This document shows, piece after piece, positions 38,771 through 47,382 of a stretch of DNA of 64,000 nt (position 1 is the first letter of the stretch; the number at the start of each line of letters is the position of its first letter). Position numbers and translations under genes: made by a program. The DNA is taken from positions 1-64,000 of the forward strand of contig NZ_JARGZA010000002.1 in NCBI RefSeq assembly GCF_030973515.1. The letters are read 5' to 3'. Below the pieces are notes generated by a model. It searched no databases. It was not told the origin of the DNA and saw only the letters and a list, made by a program, of their open reading frames with translations. The DNA comes from Jannaschia maritima (GTDB taxonomy: Bacteria > Pseudomonadota > Alphaproteobacteria > Rhodobacterales > Rhodobacteraceae).

Positions 38771-40429
38771 TCACGCCGCACGCAGTATCGTGTAGCCCCA
38801 GGGCCCAAGGGCGACGTCCGTATCCTCCGACGCGGGTTCCGCGCCGCCGATGCCCGTCACGGGCGCCCACCCCCCGCCCGCCGGTAGGTTCACCCGGGTG
38901 TCCCCCCCGCCCAGGTTGAAGGCGCAGAAGATGCGTTCGCCCCCGCCTTTGGGATCGACTCGCATGAAGGTCAGGAGGTCGCCGGTCGCTTCCGTCGCGA
39001 TCTGCGGACCCGTCTGAAGCACGGGCATGTCCCGGCGCATGCCCACGACGGCGCGGTAATGGTGCAGCAGCGCGTCGTCACGACGTTCCTGCAAGGCCAC
39101 GGCGTCGTTCAGGTGGTCGGGCGACACGGGTAGCCAGGGCTTCGCTTCGCTGAACCCGCCGTTGGTGTTCGACGCTTCCCAGACCATGGGGGTGCGGCAG
39201 CCGTCGCGGCCCGCGAATTCCGGCCAGAATTCTATCCCATAGGGATCCTGTAGATCCTCGTAGGCGACCTTCGCTTCCGCCAGGCCTAGTTCCTCGCCCT
39301 GATACAGGCATACGGATCCGCGCATGGCGTGGATCAATGTCGCGAAGCAGCGGGCGCCGGACTCGTCCAGGTTCCATCGGGTGCGGTGGCGCGTGACGTC
39401 GTGGTTGCTGAACGCCCAGCATGGCCAGCCATGGGGTGCGACGTCGTTCAGGTGCGCGAAGACCTCCACCACCCGCTGGGACGTCAACGGGTCCCAAGAT
39501 AGGAAGTCGAACGCATAGCACATCTGAACGCCGCGCCCTTCGGCGGTGTACTCACCCAGAAGTTCCATCCCCCGCTGGGCGTCGCCCACCTCGCCCACGG
39601 CGGCGGCGCCGTACTCGTCCAGAAGCGCACGGAACCGGGCGAGGAAGACCAGGTTCTCCGGCCGGTTCTTCGAGTAGACGTGTTCCTGATGATTGTACGG
39701 ATTGACGCTGGGCGCGATCTGCGCGTTCCGGCGTTCGGGGGGAAGCGCGGGGTTGTCGCGCAACTGGTCGTCCGCGAAGTAGAAGTTGATCGTGTCCAGC
39801 CGGAACCCGTCCACGCCGCGGTCCAGCCAGAACCGCGTCACGTCGAGAAGCGCCTCCTGCACCGCCGGATTGTGGAAGTTCAGGTCGGGCTGCGACACGA
39901 GGAAGTTGTGGAGGTAGTACTGCGTGCGGCGCACGTCCCACTGCCAGGCCGTTCCGCCGAAGATCGACAGCCAGTTGTTCGGCGGCGTTCCATCGGGCTT
40001 CGGGTCGGCCCAGACGTACCAGTCCGCGCGCGGATTGGTCCGGTTGCGACGCGATTCCTCGAACCAGGGATGGGCGTCGGAGGAATGGGACAGGACGAGG
40101 TCGATCATCACGCGGACGCCCAGACCGTGCGCCGTCTCGATCAGGCGATCGAAGTCCGACAGCGTCCCGAACATCGGATCCACGTCGCGGTAGTCGCTGA
40201 CGTCGTAGCCGAAGTCCTTCATCGGAGACGTGAAGAAGGGGCTGATCCAGATCGCGTCCACCCCGAGCGCCGCGATGTAGGGCAGGCGCTGCGTGATGCC
40301 GTTCAGGTCACCGATCCCGTCGCCGGTCGTGTCCTGATAGCTGCGGGGATAGACCTGATAGATCACCCCGCCGCGCCACCACTCGGCCGACGGGTCGGCC
40401 GAGATGCCCGTGTCTGGTATCGCGCTCAT
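38771..40429 (-). CDS. aglA: Alpha-glucosidase (GH13)
   Basis: A 552-residue cytoplasmic glycoside hydrolase of family 13 that hydrolyses imported alpha-glucosides such as sucrose, maltose or trehalose. The (beta/alpha)8 barrel begins WWRGGVIYQVYPRSYQD. Catalytic residues are the nucleophile Asp212 (GFRLDTINFY), the acid/base Glu280 (VGEVGD) and the transition-state stabiliser Asp344 (FSNHDVTRH). No signal peptide is present, so it acts after uptake. It lies between the permease and ATPase genes exactly as in the Sinorhizobium meliloti agl operon, 16 bases after aglG. Confidence 0.92.
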   Translation of the reverse strand: MSAIPDTGISADPSAEWWRGGVIYQVYPRSYQDTTGDGIGDLNGITQRLPYIAALGVDAIWISPFFTSPMKDFGYDVSDYRDVDPMFGTLSDFDRLIETAHGLGVRVMIDLVLSHSSDAHPWFEESRRNRTNPRADWYVWADPKPDGTPPNNWLSIFGGTAWQWDVRRTQYYLHNFLVSQPDLNFHNPAVQEALLDVTRFWLDRGVDGFRLDTINFYFADDQLRDNPALPPERRNAQIAPSVNPYNHQEHVYSKNRPENLVFLARFRALLDEYGAAAVGEVGDAQRGMELLGEYTAEGRGVQMCYAFDFLSWDPLTSQRVVEVFAHLNDVAPHGWPCWAFSNHDVTRHRTRWNLDESGARCFATLIHAMRGSVCLYQGEELGLAEAKVAYEDLQDPYGIEFWPEFAGRDGCRTPMVWEASNTNGGFSEAKPWLPVSPDHLNDAVALQERRDDALLHHYRAVVGMRRDMPVLQTGPQIATEATGDLLTFMRVDPKGGGERIFCAFNLGGGDTRVNLPAGGGWAPVTGIGGAEPASEDTDVALGPWGYTILRAA

Positions 40430-40445
40430 GCGTCTGGCCCTGCCG

Positions 40446-41594
40446 CTACTTGACCGATCCGGCCAGAAGGCCGCGCACGAGGTAACGCTGCATCGTGAAG
40501 AAGACGACAAGGGGCACCGCGATCGAGACGAAGGCCGCTGCGGCAAGAATGCCCCAATCGCCGCCCCGCGATCCCAGCAGGTCGTCGGCGATCTTCACCG
40601 TCATCACCCAGGATTCGCTGTTCGACGGCAGGAACACCTTGGCCACCAGAAGGTCGTTCCACGTCCAAAGGAACTGGAAGATCGCGAAGGATGCCAGCGC
40701 CGGGAAGGACAGCGGGAGGACGATCTTGGTGAAGACCTGGAAGTCCGTCGCGCCGTCGACCTTTGCGGATTCGATGATGTCGCGTGGGAGCCCCACCATG
40801 TAATTGCGTAGCAGGTAGATCGCGAGTGGCAACCCGAAGCCCGTATGCGCGAACCAGATCCCGTAGAACGACTGGCCGATACCGATCTCGTTGTGGAACT
40901 GGAGCATCGGCACCAGGGCCAACTGGAGAGGCACCACCAGCAGCCCCACGACGATGGCGATCAGCGCGCCCCTGAACGGGAAGTCCATCCACGCGAGCGC
41001 ATAGGCCGCGAAGGCGGCGATCAGGATCGGGATGATGGTCGCCGGGATCGTCACCGTGAGCGTGTTAATGAAGGCAACGTCCATTCCCGCCGAGGTCAGG
41101 ATCGTCTCGTAGTTGGTCGTCGTGAAGTTCGGTGGCACCTCGCTTCCGAAATAGATCGTGGGCGCTCGGCGCGGTTCCTCCTCCGCCGGGTCGACGTATC
41201 GGAAGTCGCCGTTCGTCTCGACCGTCAGGGTGCGGCCGCGGACTAGCTCGCCCGTGGTACCGGGCTCGAAGGCGTTGGGTTCGGCACGGCGTCCGCCGAA
41301 GGCGGTGACCTCGCCCGATCCGCCTTCGCCGAACAGGTTCCCCTCGATCACCCAGCCTTCCGGGGTCTGCTCGAACTCCCCATCCGCGCCCACCGCGAAG
41401 TTCTGCTCCACCGGGAAGGGAGCGTTCCACCAGCCGGATGCGGTGATGGCGTCCCGGTCGCGGAAGGACGACACCAGCAGGCCGATCGTCGGCACGAGCC
41501 ACAGGACGACCAGGAAGACGACGGACAGGTTGGTGACGATGGACAGGCCCGAACGCCCGCCCGCGATGCCGTCGTCGTCGGATGCAGCGGCCAT
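40446..41594 (-). CDS. aglG: Alpha-glucoside ABC transporter permease
   Basis: A 382-residue inner-membrane permease of the MalG type with six or so helices and the cytoplasmic EAA loop (DIIESAKVDGATDFQVFTKIVLPLSFPAL region) that docks to AglK. After the first helix it carries a periplasmic insertion of about 100 residues (about 45-150), larger than in MalG but expected for AglG. Its ATG overlaps the aglF stop by one base (TGATG). Together with AglF it forms the membrane channel for alpha-glucosides delivered by AglE. Confidence 0.9.
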   Translation of the reverse strand: MAAASDDDGIAGGRSGLSIVTNLSVVFLVVLWLVPTIGLLVSSFRDRDAITASGWWNAPFPVEQNFAVGADGEFEQTPEGWVIEGNLFGEGGSGEVTAFGGRRAEPNAFEPGTTGELVRGRTLTVETNGDFRYVDPAEEEPRRAPTIYFGSEVPPNFTTTNYETILTSAGMDVAFINTLTVTIPATIIPILIAAFAAYALAWMDFPFRGALIAIVVGLLVVPLQLALVPMLQFHNEIGIGQSFYGIWFAHTGFGLPLAIYLLRNYMVGLPRDIIESAKVDGATDFQVFTKIVLPLSFPALASFAIFQFLWTWNDLLVAKVFLPSNSESWVMTVKIADDLLGSRGGDWGILAAAAFVSIAVPLVVFFTMQRYLVRGLLAGSVK

Positions 41595-42571
41595 CAGCGG
41601 ACCTCCTTGCGGGCTTGGACGATGTTCCAGATCATGACGGGAAGGACGATGATCATGATGACGAAGGCCACCGCGGTCGCGCGCCCGTCGTCGCGGAACA
41701 TGTATTCCATCATGTAGCTCGGCAGGATCTGCGTACCGAAGTTGCCCCCCGTCATCGTGTAGACGATGTCGAACACCTTCAGCACCAGGATGGTGATGGT
41801 GGTCCAAACCACCACGATCGTGCCCATGATCTGCGGGATCTTGATGCGGAAGAAGATCTGGACCGGCGTCGCGCCGTCGATGATCGCGGCCTCCACCGTC
41901 TCCTCCGGGATGCCGCGCAGGGCGGCGGACAGGATGACCATGGCGAAACCGGTCTGGATCCAGATCAGGATGACCATGAGGAAGAAGTTGTTCCAGAACC
42001 CGACCTGCATCGGGTCGAGCGGCGACAGACCGATGATGTCGCGCATCGCGTTGATGATCCCGATCTCCGGGTCGACGGCATAAACGAACTTCCAGATCAA
42101 GGACGCGCCCACGAAGCTGATGGCCATCGGCATGAAGATCAGCGACTTGGCGATGTTGCCCCAGGACAAGCGGTCCGTCAGCTGCGCGACCAGCAGGCCC
42201 AGGAACGTCGCCGACGCGGGGACCACCAGCACCCACAGCATGTTGTTGAACAGCGCCGTCCGGAACTCCGAGTCGCCGAACAGCTGGGCGTAGTTGCCGA
42301 AGCCCACGAAGTCCGTTCCGGCGCGGTTGAACAGCGAGCGCCAGAAGCTGCCGAAGACCGGATAGACGAGGTAGAGACCCAGCGCGAGCATCGCGGGTAG
42401 CAGGAACAGCCATGGCCGCACGGCGTTCGCGCGGTTGATGTTGCGCCCCGCCTCCGGCCCCTTCGCCGGGAAGATGAACCGGTCCAGCACGAAGTTGGCG
42501 GACCAGAAGTAGCCGATGCACCCACCGACGCCGATGATGACCGTCAGGATACCCTGCAAAAGTGGCGACAT
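41594..42571 (-). CDS. aglF: Alpha-glucoside ABC transporter permease
   Basis: A 325-residue MalF-type permease. An N-terminal helix is followed by a short basic loop, then about five to six further helices, with the EAA motif ETVEAAIIDGATPVQIFFRIKIP facing the cytoplasm. It is shorter than E. coli MalF because the large periplasmic loop is absent. It starts 104 bases after aglE; two strong hairpins fill that gap and probably lower its expression relative to the binding protein. Confidence 0.9.
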   Translation of the reverse strand: MSPLLQGILTVIIGVGGCIGYFWSANFVLDRFIFPAKGPEAGRNINRANAVRPWLFLLPAMLALGLYLVYPVFGSFWRSLFNRAGTDFVGFGNYAQLFGDSEFRTALFNNMLWVLVVPASATFLGLLVAQLTDRLSWGNIAKSLIFMPMAISFVGASLIWKFVYAVDPEIGIINAMRDIIGLSPLDPMQVGFWNNFFLMVILIWIQTGFAMVILSAALRGIPEETVEAAIIDGATPVQIFFRIKIPQIMGTIVVVWTTITILVLKVFDIVYTMTGGNFGTQILPSYMMEYMFRDDGRATAVAFVIMIIVLPVMIWNIVQARKEVR

Positions 42572-42606
42572 GGACCGTTCCTCCCCCGTGTCGGTCGTCG
42601 GATGGG

Positions 42607-42633
42607 ACGCCCGCGCCTCCTCCGCGCGGGCGT
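42607..42633 (-). terminator. First hairpin of the aglE-aglF intercistronic pair
   Basis: ACGCCCGCGC pairs perfectly with GCGCGGGCGT (10 bp, 7-base loop) between aglE and aglF. No T-run follows, so it is best read as an mRNA-stabilising or attenuating structure that protects the aglE transcript. Confidence 0.6.
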
Positions 42634-42635
42634 GT

Positions 42636-42659
42636 GGCCCCCGCCGTCAGGCGGGGGCC
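42636..42659 (-). terminator. Second hairpin of the aglE-aglF intercistronic pair
   Basis: GGCCCCCGCC pairs perfectly with GGCGGGGGCC (10 bp, 4-base loop), 16 bases after the aglE stop. It stands 2 bases from the other hairpin. Such paired stems after a binding-protein gene typically raise its level above that of the permeases. Confidence 0.65.
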
Positions 42660-42675
42660 GGGATCGCACGGGCGA

Positions 42676-44037
42676 TCAGTTCAGCGCGTCCCAGCGGTCC
42701 TGGATGCCGGCGGCCACGTCCTCCGCGGAGGCGCCCGTGACGTAGTCGACCATGCCCGTCCAGAACGCGCCCGCGCCGATCTCGCCCGGCATCAGGTCGG
42801 AGGCGTCGAAGCGGAACGTCGTGGCGTCCTGCAGGATCTGGCCCTGCGCGCGCTGGCTGTCCTCCTGGTATGCATCCAGGTTCACGCCGCCGTGGGCGGT
42901 CAGGAAGCCGCCCTGCGCCATCCACATCTCGTGCGCGATCGGAAGCTTCATGAACTCGATCAACGCGTTCGCCCCCTCGGACGGATCGGTGATCGCGAAC
43001 AGCGTGCCCGCGCCCAGGACGGGCGAGCCCAGGTCGTTCGCCTCGTAGGCCGGGAAGTAGAAGAAGTCGACGTCCTCGCCCACGACCGTGCCTTCCGGGA
43101 AGAAGGCGGGGATGAACGAAGCCTGACGATGCATGTAGCAGTCGGGCGGGATCGCGAACAGGCCGGCCGGGCTGTCGCGGAAGTCGGTGGAGGCCACCGC
43201 CTGCGAGCCGCCGGACACGTAATCCTCGTTCTTCGCGAAGTAGCCGAACTCTTCGATCGCGGCGACGACCTCGGACGCGTCGAACGACATCTCGTTGCTG
43301 ACCCAGGCATCGTAGACCTCGGGCGGCTGCGTGCGCAGCATCATATCCTCGACCCAGTCGGTCGCAGGCCAGCCGGTCGCGGCGCCCGATCCCAGGCCGA
43401 TGCACCAGGGCGTGCCGCCATCCGCGACGATCTGGTCGGTCAGCTCCTTCAGCTCCTCCATCGTTTCGGGGATGTCGTAGCCGTTCTCGTCGAAGGAGGC
43501 CGGATTGTACCACACGAGCGATTTGAGATCGACGCGATAGAACATCCCGTACAGGTCCTCCTCGCCGTCTTGCCCCTCGAACGTGGCGAGGTCGACCCAG
43601 GACTGTCCAGCGGAGAAGTTCTCGGACACCCATTCGGCGGTGCCATCGGGAAGCGGCGTCAGCAGCCCCTGCGACGCCATGTCGGCCGCCAGGCCCGGCT
43701 GCGGGAAGACCGCGAGGTTGGGGGCCGAACCCGCGCGCGCGGAGATGACGATGTCCTGCTCGAAGCTGTCGGACCCCGAATAGTTCACGTCCGCGCCCGT
43801 CGCGTCGGCGAAGAAGGCCATGATGACGTCGAACTTCGCCTTCTCGTCCCCCGTCCAGGGACCCGTCACGGTCACCGACTGCCCCGACAGGTCGTTCGCT
43901 TCCGCGAAGGCGTCGTAGCCGGCCCAGTCCAACGGTCCCTCGCCCGGCGTGAACACGGCGGTGTGGCCGTCGGCCAGCGCGGGTCCTGCCAGCAGGAGCG
44001 TCATCGCGGTGCCGGCGGCAAGTCTATTCAAGATCAT
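42676..44037 (-). CDS. aglE: Alpha-glucoside ABC transporter substrate-binding protein
   Basis: A 453-residue periplasmic binding protein. The signal peptide (about residues 1-23, ending ALA-DG) is followed by a two-lobe sugar-binding fold with VTVTGPWTGDEKAKFDVIMAFF and a family-1 type C-terminal lobe (DALIEFMKL, AFWTGMVDYV). It captures alpha-glucosides for AglFGK. GGAGG lies 4 bases before the ATG. As first gene of the operon it is divergent from the beta-glucosidase gene across 228 bases that should hold the sugar-controlled promoters. Confidence 0.92.
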   Translation of the reverse strand: MILNRLAAGTAMTLLLAGPALADGHTAVFTPGEGPLDWAGYDAFAEANDLSGQSVTVTGPWTGDEKAKFDVIMAFFADATGADVNYSGSDSFEQDIVISARAGSAPNLAVFPQPGLAADMASQGLLTPLPDGTAEWVSENFSAGQSWVDLATFEGQDGEEDLYGMFYRVDLKSLVWYNPASFDENGYDIPETMEELKELTDQIVADGGTPWCIGLGSGAATGWPATDWVEDMMLRTQPPEVYDAWVSNEMSFDASEVVAAIEEFGYFAKNEDYVSGGSQAVASTDFRDSPAGLFAIPPDCYMHRQASFIPAFFPEGTVVGEDVDFFYFPAYEANDLGSPVLGAGTLFAITDPSEGANALIEFMKLPIAHEMWMAQGGFLTAHGGVNLDAYQEDSQRAQGQILQDATTFRFDASDLMPGEIGAGAFWTGMVDYVTGASAEDVAAGIQDRWDALN

Positions 44038-44154
44038 GTATCCTCCCTGCGGCCCGGTCTGCGGGCCGTCTTCGCGTTCGATGGCCGCCACGTCCGATGC
44101 GCGACGATCCGGCGCGACGACGATGAAACCGTCACGTTATGAATCGTTTGAAGG

Positions 44155-44164
44155 GCACCGGTGC
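44155..44164. promoter_or_regulatory. Palindrome in the agl-bgl divergent promoter region
   Basis: GCACCGGTGC is a perfect 10-bp palindrome in the 228-base gap between aglE and the beta-glucosidase gene, flanked by TTTGA and TCAAA in near-symmetric positions. A LacI-type regulator (AglR in Sinorhizobium) would be expected to bind here, but no regulator gene is in the window. Tentative. Confidence 0.4.
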
Positions 44165-44265
44165 ATCAAAGTCAACGGCCCTACCGTCCTCCCCCCTTAC
44201 GTGGTCCGATTCGCTGGCGTATCAGGCCGCCCGACCGGATCAGACCCACCGTCAGGAGCCCGACC

Positions 44266-45603
44266 ATGCGAGACCAACCGACGCCCGCGTTGTCGGTCAC
44301 CCGGGCGGACTTCCCGGCGGGCTTCCTGTTCTCGACGGCCACGTCGGCCTACCAGATCGAGGGGCACGGCTTCGGCGGGGCCGGCCGGACGCACTGGGAC
44401 ACGTTCGCGCGCAGGCCGGGCGCGGTCCTGAACGGCGACGACGGCGCCGTGGCCTGCGACCATTACCACCGTTGGCCGGAGGATCTGGACCTCGTGCGGG
44501 ACGGCGGATTCGACGCCTATCGGTTCAGCACGTCCTGGGCGCGGATCATGCCCGACGGCCGGTCGCTGAACCCCGAAGGGTTGGCGTTCTACGACCGCCT
44601 GGTGGACGGGATGCTGGACCGTGGGATCAAGCCCATGGCGACCCTGTACCATTGGGAGCTACCCCAAGCCTTGTCGGACAAGGGCGGCTGGACCGCGCGC
44701 GATACGGTCCTGCGCTTCGCCGACTTCACTGAGGTGGTGGCACGCAAGCTGGGCGACCGCCTCCACTCCGTCGCCCCGGTGAACGAACCGTGGTGCGTGG
44801 CATGGCTGTCGCACTACCACGGCCATCACGCGCCCGGACTGTCGACCCTGCGCGACGGGGTGCGCGCGATGCACCACGTCGCGCTGGCCCACGGCATGGC
44901 GGCGGCCGTCCTGCGCGACGAACGGGTGCCCAACGTCGGCGCGGCCACCAACTTCGAGGCCGCGTTGCCTGCGACCGACCGCGAGATCGACATCGCGGCG
45001 GCCGAACGGTTCGACGGTATCTACAATCGCTGGTTCCTCGGCGCGATGTTCCGGGGCGCGTATCCCGACGACGTGCTGGAGGGTTTCGGCGACCACATGC
45101 CCGATCGCTGGCAGGACGACATGGCGACGATCCACCAGCCGCTCGACTGGTTCGGGATCAACTATTACACATGCAACCGCGTCATCGACACCGGGGGCGA
45201 ATGGCCCGCGTTGGGGTCGGTCGTGGGCCCCCTGCCCAAGACGGACATGGGGTGGGAGATCTATCCCCAGGGTCTGACCGACCTGCTGGGCTGGATCGCG
45301 CGGGATTACACCCAGGAAACGCCCCTCTTCGTGACGGAGAACGGGATGGCCCACGCCGACGTCCCCGGCGCGGAGGACGCGGCCCGCATCGACTTCCTCG
45401 ATCAGCATCTCCAGGCCTGCCTGAAGGCGATCGAGACGGGGGTGCCGCTGACGGGCTATACGGCCTGGTCGCTCCTCGACAACTTCGAATGGGCGTTGGG
45501 CTACGAGAAGCGGTTCGGGTTGATCCATGTCGACTACGACACTCAGGCGCGGACGCCGAAGGCCAGCTATCACGCCATGGCGCGGGCGTTGACCGACGGC
45601 TGA
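44266..45603 (+). CDS. Beta-glucosidase (GH1)
   Basis: A 445-residue cytoplasmic glycoside hydrolase of family 1 that releases glucose from beta-linked glucosides. The N-terminal GH1 signature FLFSTATSAYQIEGH, the acid/base Glu174 in NEPWC, the nucleophile Glu358 in TENGMA and the sugar-binding WSLLDNFEWALGYEKRFG are all present. AGGAG lies a few bases before the ATG at 44266. It is followed after 54 bases by glucokinase and is divergent from an alpha-glucoside transporter, so the locus handles glucosides of both linkages. Confidence 0.93.
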   Translation: MRDQPTPALSVTRADFPAGFLFSTATSAYQIEGHGFGGAGRTHWDTFARRPGAVLNGDDGAVACDHYHRWPEDLDLVRDGGFDAYRFSTSWARIMPDGRSLNPEGLAFYDRLVDGMLDRGIKPMATLYHWELPQALSDKGGWTARDTVLRFADFTEVVARKLGDRLHSVAPVNEPWCVAWLSHYHGHHAPGLSTLRDGVRAMHHVALAHGMAAAVLRDERVPNVGAATNFEAALPATDREIDIAAAERFDGIYNRWFLGAMFRGAYPDDVLEGFGDHMPDRWQDDMATIHQPLDWFGINYYTCNRVIDTGGEWPALGSVVGPLPKTDMGWEIYPQGLTDLLGWIARDYTQETPLFVTENGMAHADVPGAEDAARIDFLDQHLQACLKAIETGVPLTGYTAWSLLDNFEWALGYEKRFGLIHVDYDTQARTPKASYHAMARALTDG

Positions 45604-45657
45604 CTGGGCGTGCCGGGCCGCTTGCCCCCCGGCCCACCGCCGCCTAGGGAACCGATC

Positions 45658-46629
45658 ATGGACGACCGACCCTTCCTCGTTGCCGACGTGGGTGGCACGA
45701 ACACCCGCGTCGGGTTGGCGCGCGGACGCGACGTCGATCCCCGAAGCGTCCGTCGCTACGCGAACCGCGAGTTCGCGAACCTCGGCCCGGTTCTGCGCCG
45801 CTATCGCGACGAGACGGGTGGCCCGTCGCCGAAGGGCGCCTGCATCGCGATGGCGGGGCCCGTCGCGGACGGAGTGGCTCACCTGACCAACCTGGACTGG
45901 TCCATCGACATCACCGCGCTGATCGAAGCGACGGATGCGGGCTCCGGCGCGATCCTGAACGACCTGCAGGCCCAGGGGCATGCCCTGGGTCATCTGGCAT
46001 CCGGTTCGGTCCGCACGGTCTGCGACGGTCCCAGGCGGGAGGCGGCCCCCCGGCTGGTGATCGGGGTCGGCACGGGGTTCAACGCGGTCTCCGTCTACGA
46101 CGCCCCGTCCGGACGCATCGTCCCCGCGAGCGAGGCAGGTCATGCGAACCTGCCGATCCGCACGGAAGCGGAACTGCGGCTCTGCACGCATCTGTCGACG
46201 GCCCACGGCTTCGCCGCGGTCGAGGACGTGCTGTCGGGACGCGGCCTCGAGCGGGTGTACCATTGGCTGGCGCTGGAAGCGGGCGCAAGCGACGAGCGTC
46301 GTGCCGCCGACATCATGGCGGACCTGGACACCGATCCGCGCGCCCGTGCCGCCCTTCGCCTGTTCGTGAGCATGCTGGGACGGGTGGCGGGAAACCTCGC
46401 GCTGATCCATCTTCCCTTCGGCGGCATCGTCCTCGTGGGTGGCGTGGCCCGCGCCGTGTCCGGACATCTGCGCGAGATGGGCTTCATCGATTCGTTCCGG
46501 GACAAGGGGCGTTTCGCAGGCTTCATGACGAACTTCGCGATAGATGTGGTCGAGGACGATTTCGCCGCCTTGACGGGCTGCGCGGCCCACCTGACCGACA
46601 TCGCCGCGCAGACCGACGGAAGCGAATGA
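45658..46629 (+). CDS. glk: Glucokinase
   Basis: A 323-residue sugar kinase of the bacterial Glk family that phosphorylates glucose to glucose 6-phosphate. The phosphate loop ADVGGTNTRVGL opens the protein; MAGPVADG, LTNLDWSID, NDLQAQGHAL, GVGTGFNAVSVY and GGVARAVS follow in the order expected. No ROK-family zinc motif is seen. Lying 54 bases after the beta-glucosidase, it would trap glucose released by that enzyme and by AglA. The 79-base gap after it carries the CtrA-like box of the chemosensory operon. Confidence 0.92.
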   Translation: MDDRPFLVADVGGTNTRVGLARGRDVDPRSVRRYANREFANLGPVLRRYRDETGGPSPKGACIAMAGPVADGVAHLTNLDWSIDITALIEATDAGSGAILNDLQAQGHALGHLASGSVRTVCDGPRREAAPRLVIGVGTGFNAVSVYDAPSGRIVPASEAGHANLPIRTEAELRLCTHLSTAHGFAAVEDVLSGRGLERVYHWLALEAGASDERRAADIMADLDTDPRARAALRLFVSMLGRVAGNLALIHLPFGGIVLVGGVARAVSGHLREMGFIDSFRDKGRFAGFMTNFAIDVVEDDFAALTGCAAHLTDIAAQTDGSE

Positions 46630-46648
46630 CGCCGGGTTCCGCGCGTCC

Positions 46649-46664
46649 CTAACCTCGCATTAAC
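46649..46664 (+). promoter_or_regulatory. CtrA-like box upstream of the chemosensory operon
   Basis: CTAA, seven bases (CCTCGCA), TTAAC matches the CtrA consensus TTAA-N7-TTAAC at all but the first base. It lies 45 bases before the ATG of the STAS gene and is the only strong signal in the 79-base gap after glk. Confidence 0.6.
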
Positions 46665-46708
46665 ATTTCGGCTGCTAGGCCCCTTCCGACACCACCGGAA
46701 GGACGAGC

Positions 46709-47014
46709 ATGACCGCGAAGGCCGACACCGCCGATCCCGGCCCCGACGCGACCGCAACGGTGATCCTGCCGGAGCGCGTCGATCTGCGTACCGCATCCGG
46801 CGTTGCCGCCGAGATCAGGGACGCGGGCGACGAGGTGACGATCGATGCGAACGGCGTGGGCGTACTGACCTCGGCAGGCCTCCAGGTCCTTCTGTCGGCG
46901 TTGCAGGACGGACGACGCCTGCGCATCGCGAAGCCATCGAAGGCCTTTCTGGACAGCGCATCCCTTCTTGGGGTCACCATGGAACGCTTCGAACCGACGG
47001 GAAGACACGCATGA
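46709..47014 (+). CDS. STAS-domain protein of chemosensory operon
   Basis: A 101-residue single-domain protein with the anti-sigma-antagonist fold. An N-terminal hydrophilic stretch leads into VILPERVDLRTASGVAAEI, then VTIDANGVGVLTSAGLQVLLSAL, where the residue usually phosphorylated in SpoIIAA-like STAS domains is replaced around TSAGLQ; the Thr/Ser there could still be modified. Its function in che clusters is not established; a scaffold or an input partner of CheA is possible. It is the first gene of the operon and its stop overlaps the next start as ATGA. Confidence 0.82.
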   Translation: MTAKADTADPGPDATATVILPERVDLRTASGVAAEIRDAGDEVTIDANGVGVLTSAGLQVLLSALQDGRRLRIAKPSKAFLDSASLLGVTMERFEPTGRHA

Positions 47015-47382
47015 AGGTCCTCGCGATAGACGACAGCCGCACCATTCGCGATCTGGTCAACCTGACGCTGACGCGCGAGGGTTTCGACGCGGTCCTCGCC
47101 GACGATGGGCAGCACGGCATCGAGACGCTCGCCGACATGGCAGAGCCGCCCGATGCCATCCTGACCGACATCAACATGCCGCGGATGGACGGCTTCGGAT
47201 TCATCCGCGAGGTGCGCAAGCAGAACGCTTATGACGGGATCCCGATCTTGGTCCTGACCACCGAAAGCGCGAAGGAGATGCGGACCCGCGCCAGGGAAGC
47301 CGGGGCGACCGGCTGGATCGTGAAGCCCTTCGATCCCGCACGCCTCGTGGGTGCGCTGCGCACGGTTACCGGTCTCCAATGA
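47011..47382 (+). CDS. cheY: CheY-type response regulator (first)
   Basis: A 123-residue single receiver domain. The acidic pair Asp-Asp at residues 7-8 and phosphoacceptor Asp53 (LTDINMPRMDG), the Thr of VLTTESAK and the KPF lysine are all present. It should be phosphorylated by the CheA encoded next to it and either bind the flagellar motor or act as a phosphate sink. It overlaps both neighbours by 4 bases, so it is co-translated with them. Confidence 0.93.
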   Translation: MKVLAIDDSRTIRDLVNLTLTREGFDAVLADDGQHGIETLADMAEPPDAILTDINMPRMDGFGFIREVRKQNAYDGIPILVLTTESAKEMRTRAREAGATGWIVKPFDPARLVGALRTVTGLQ

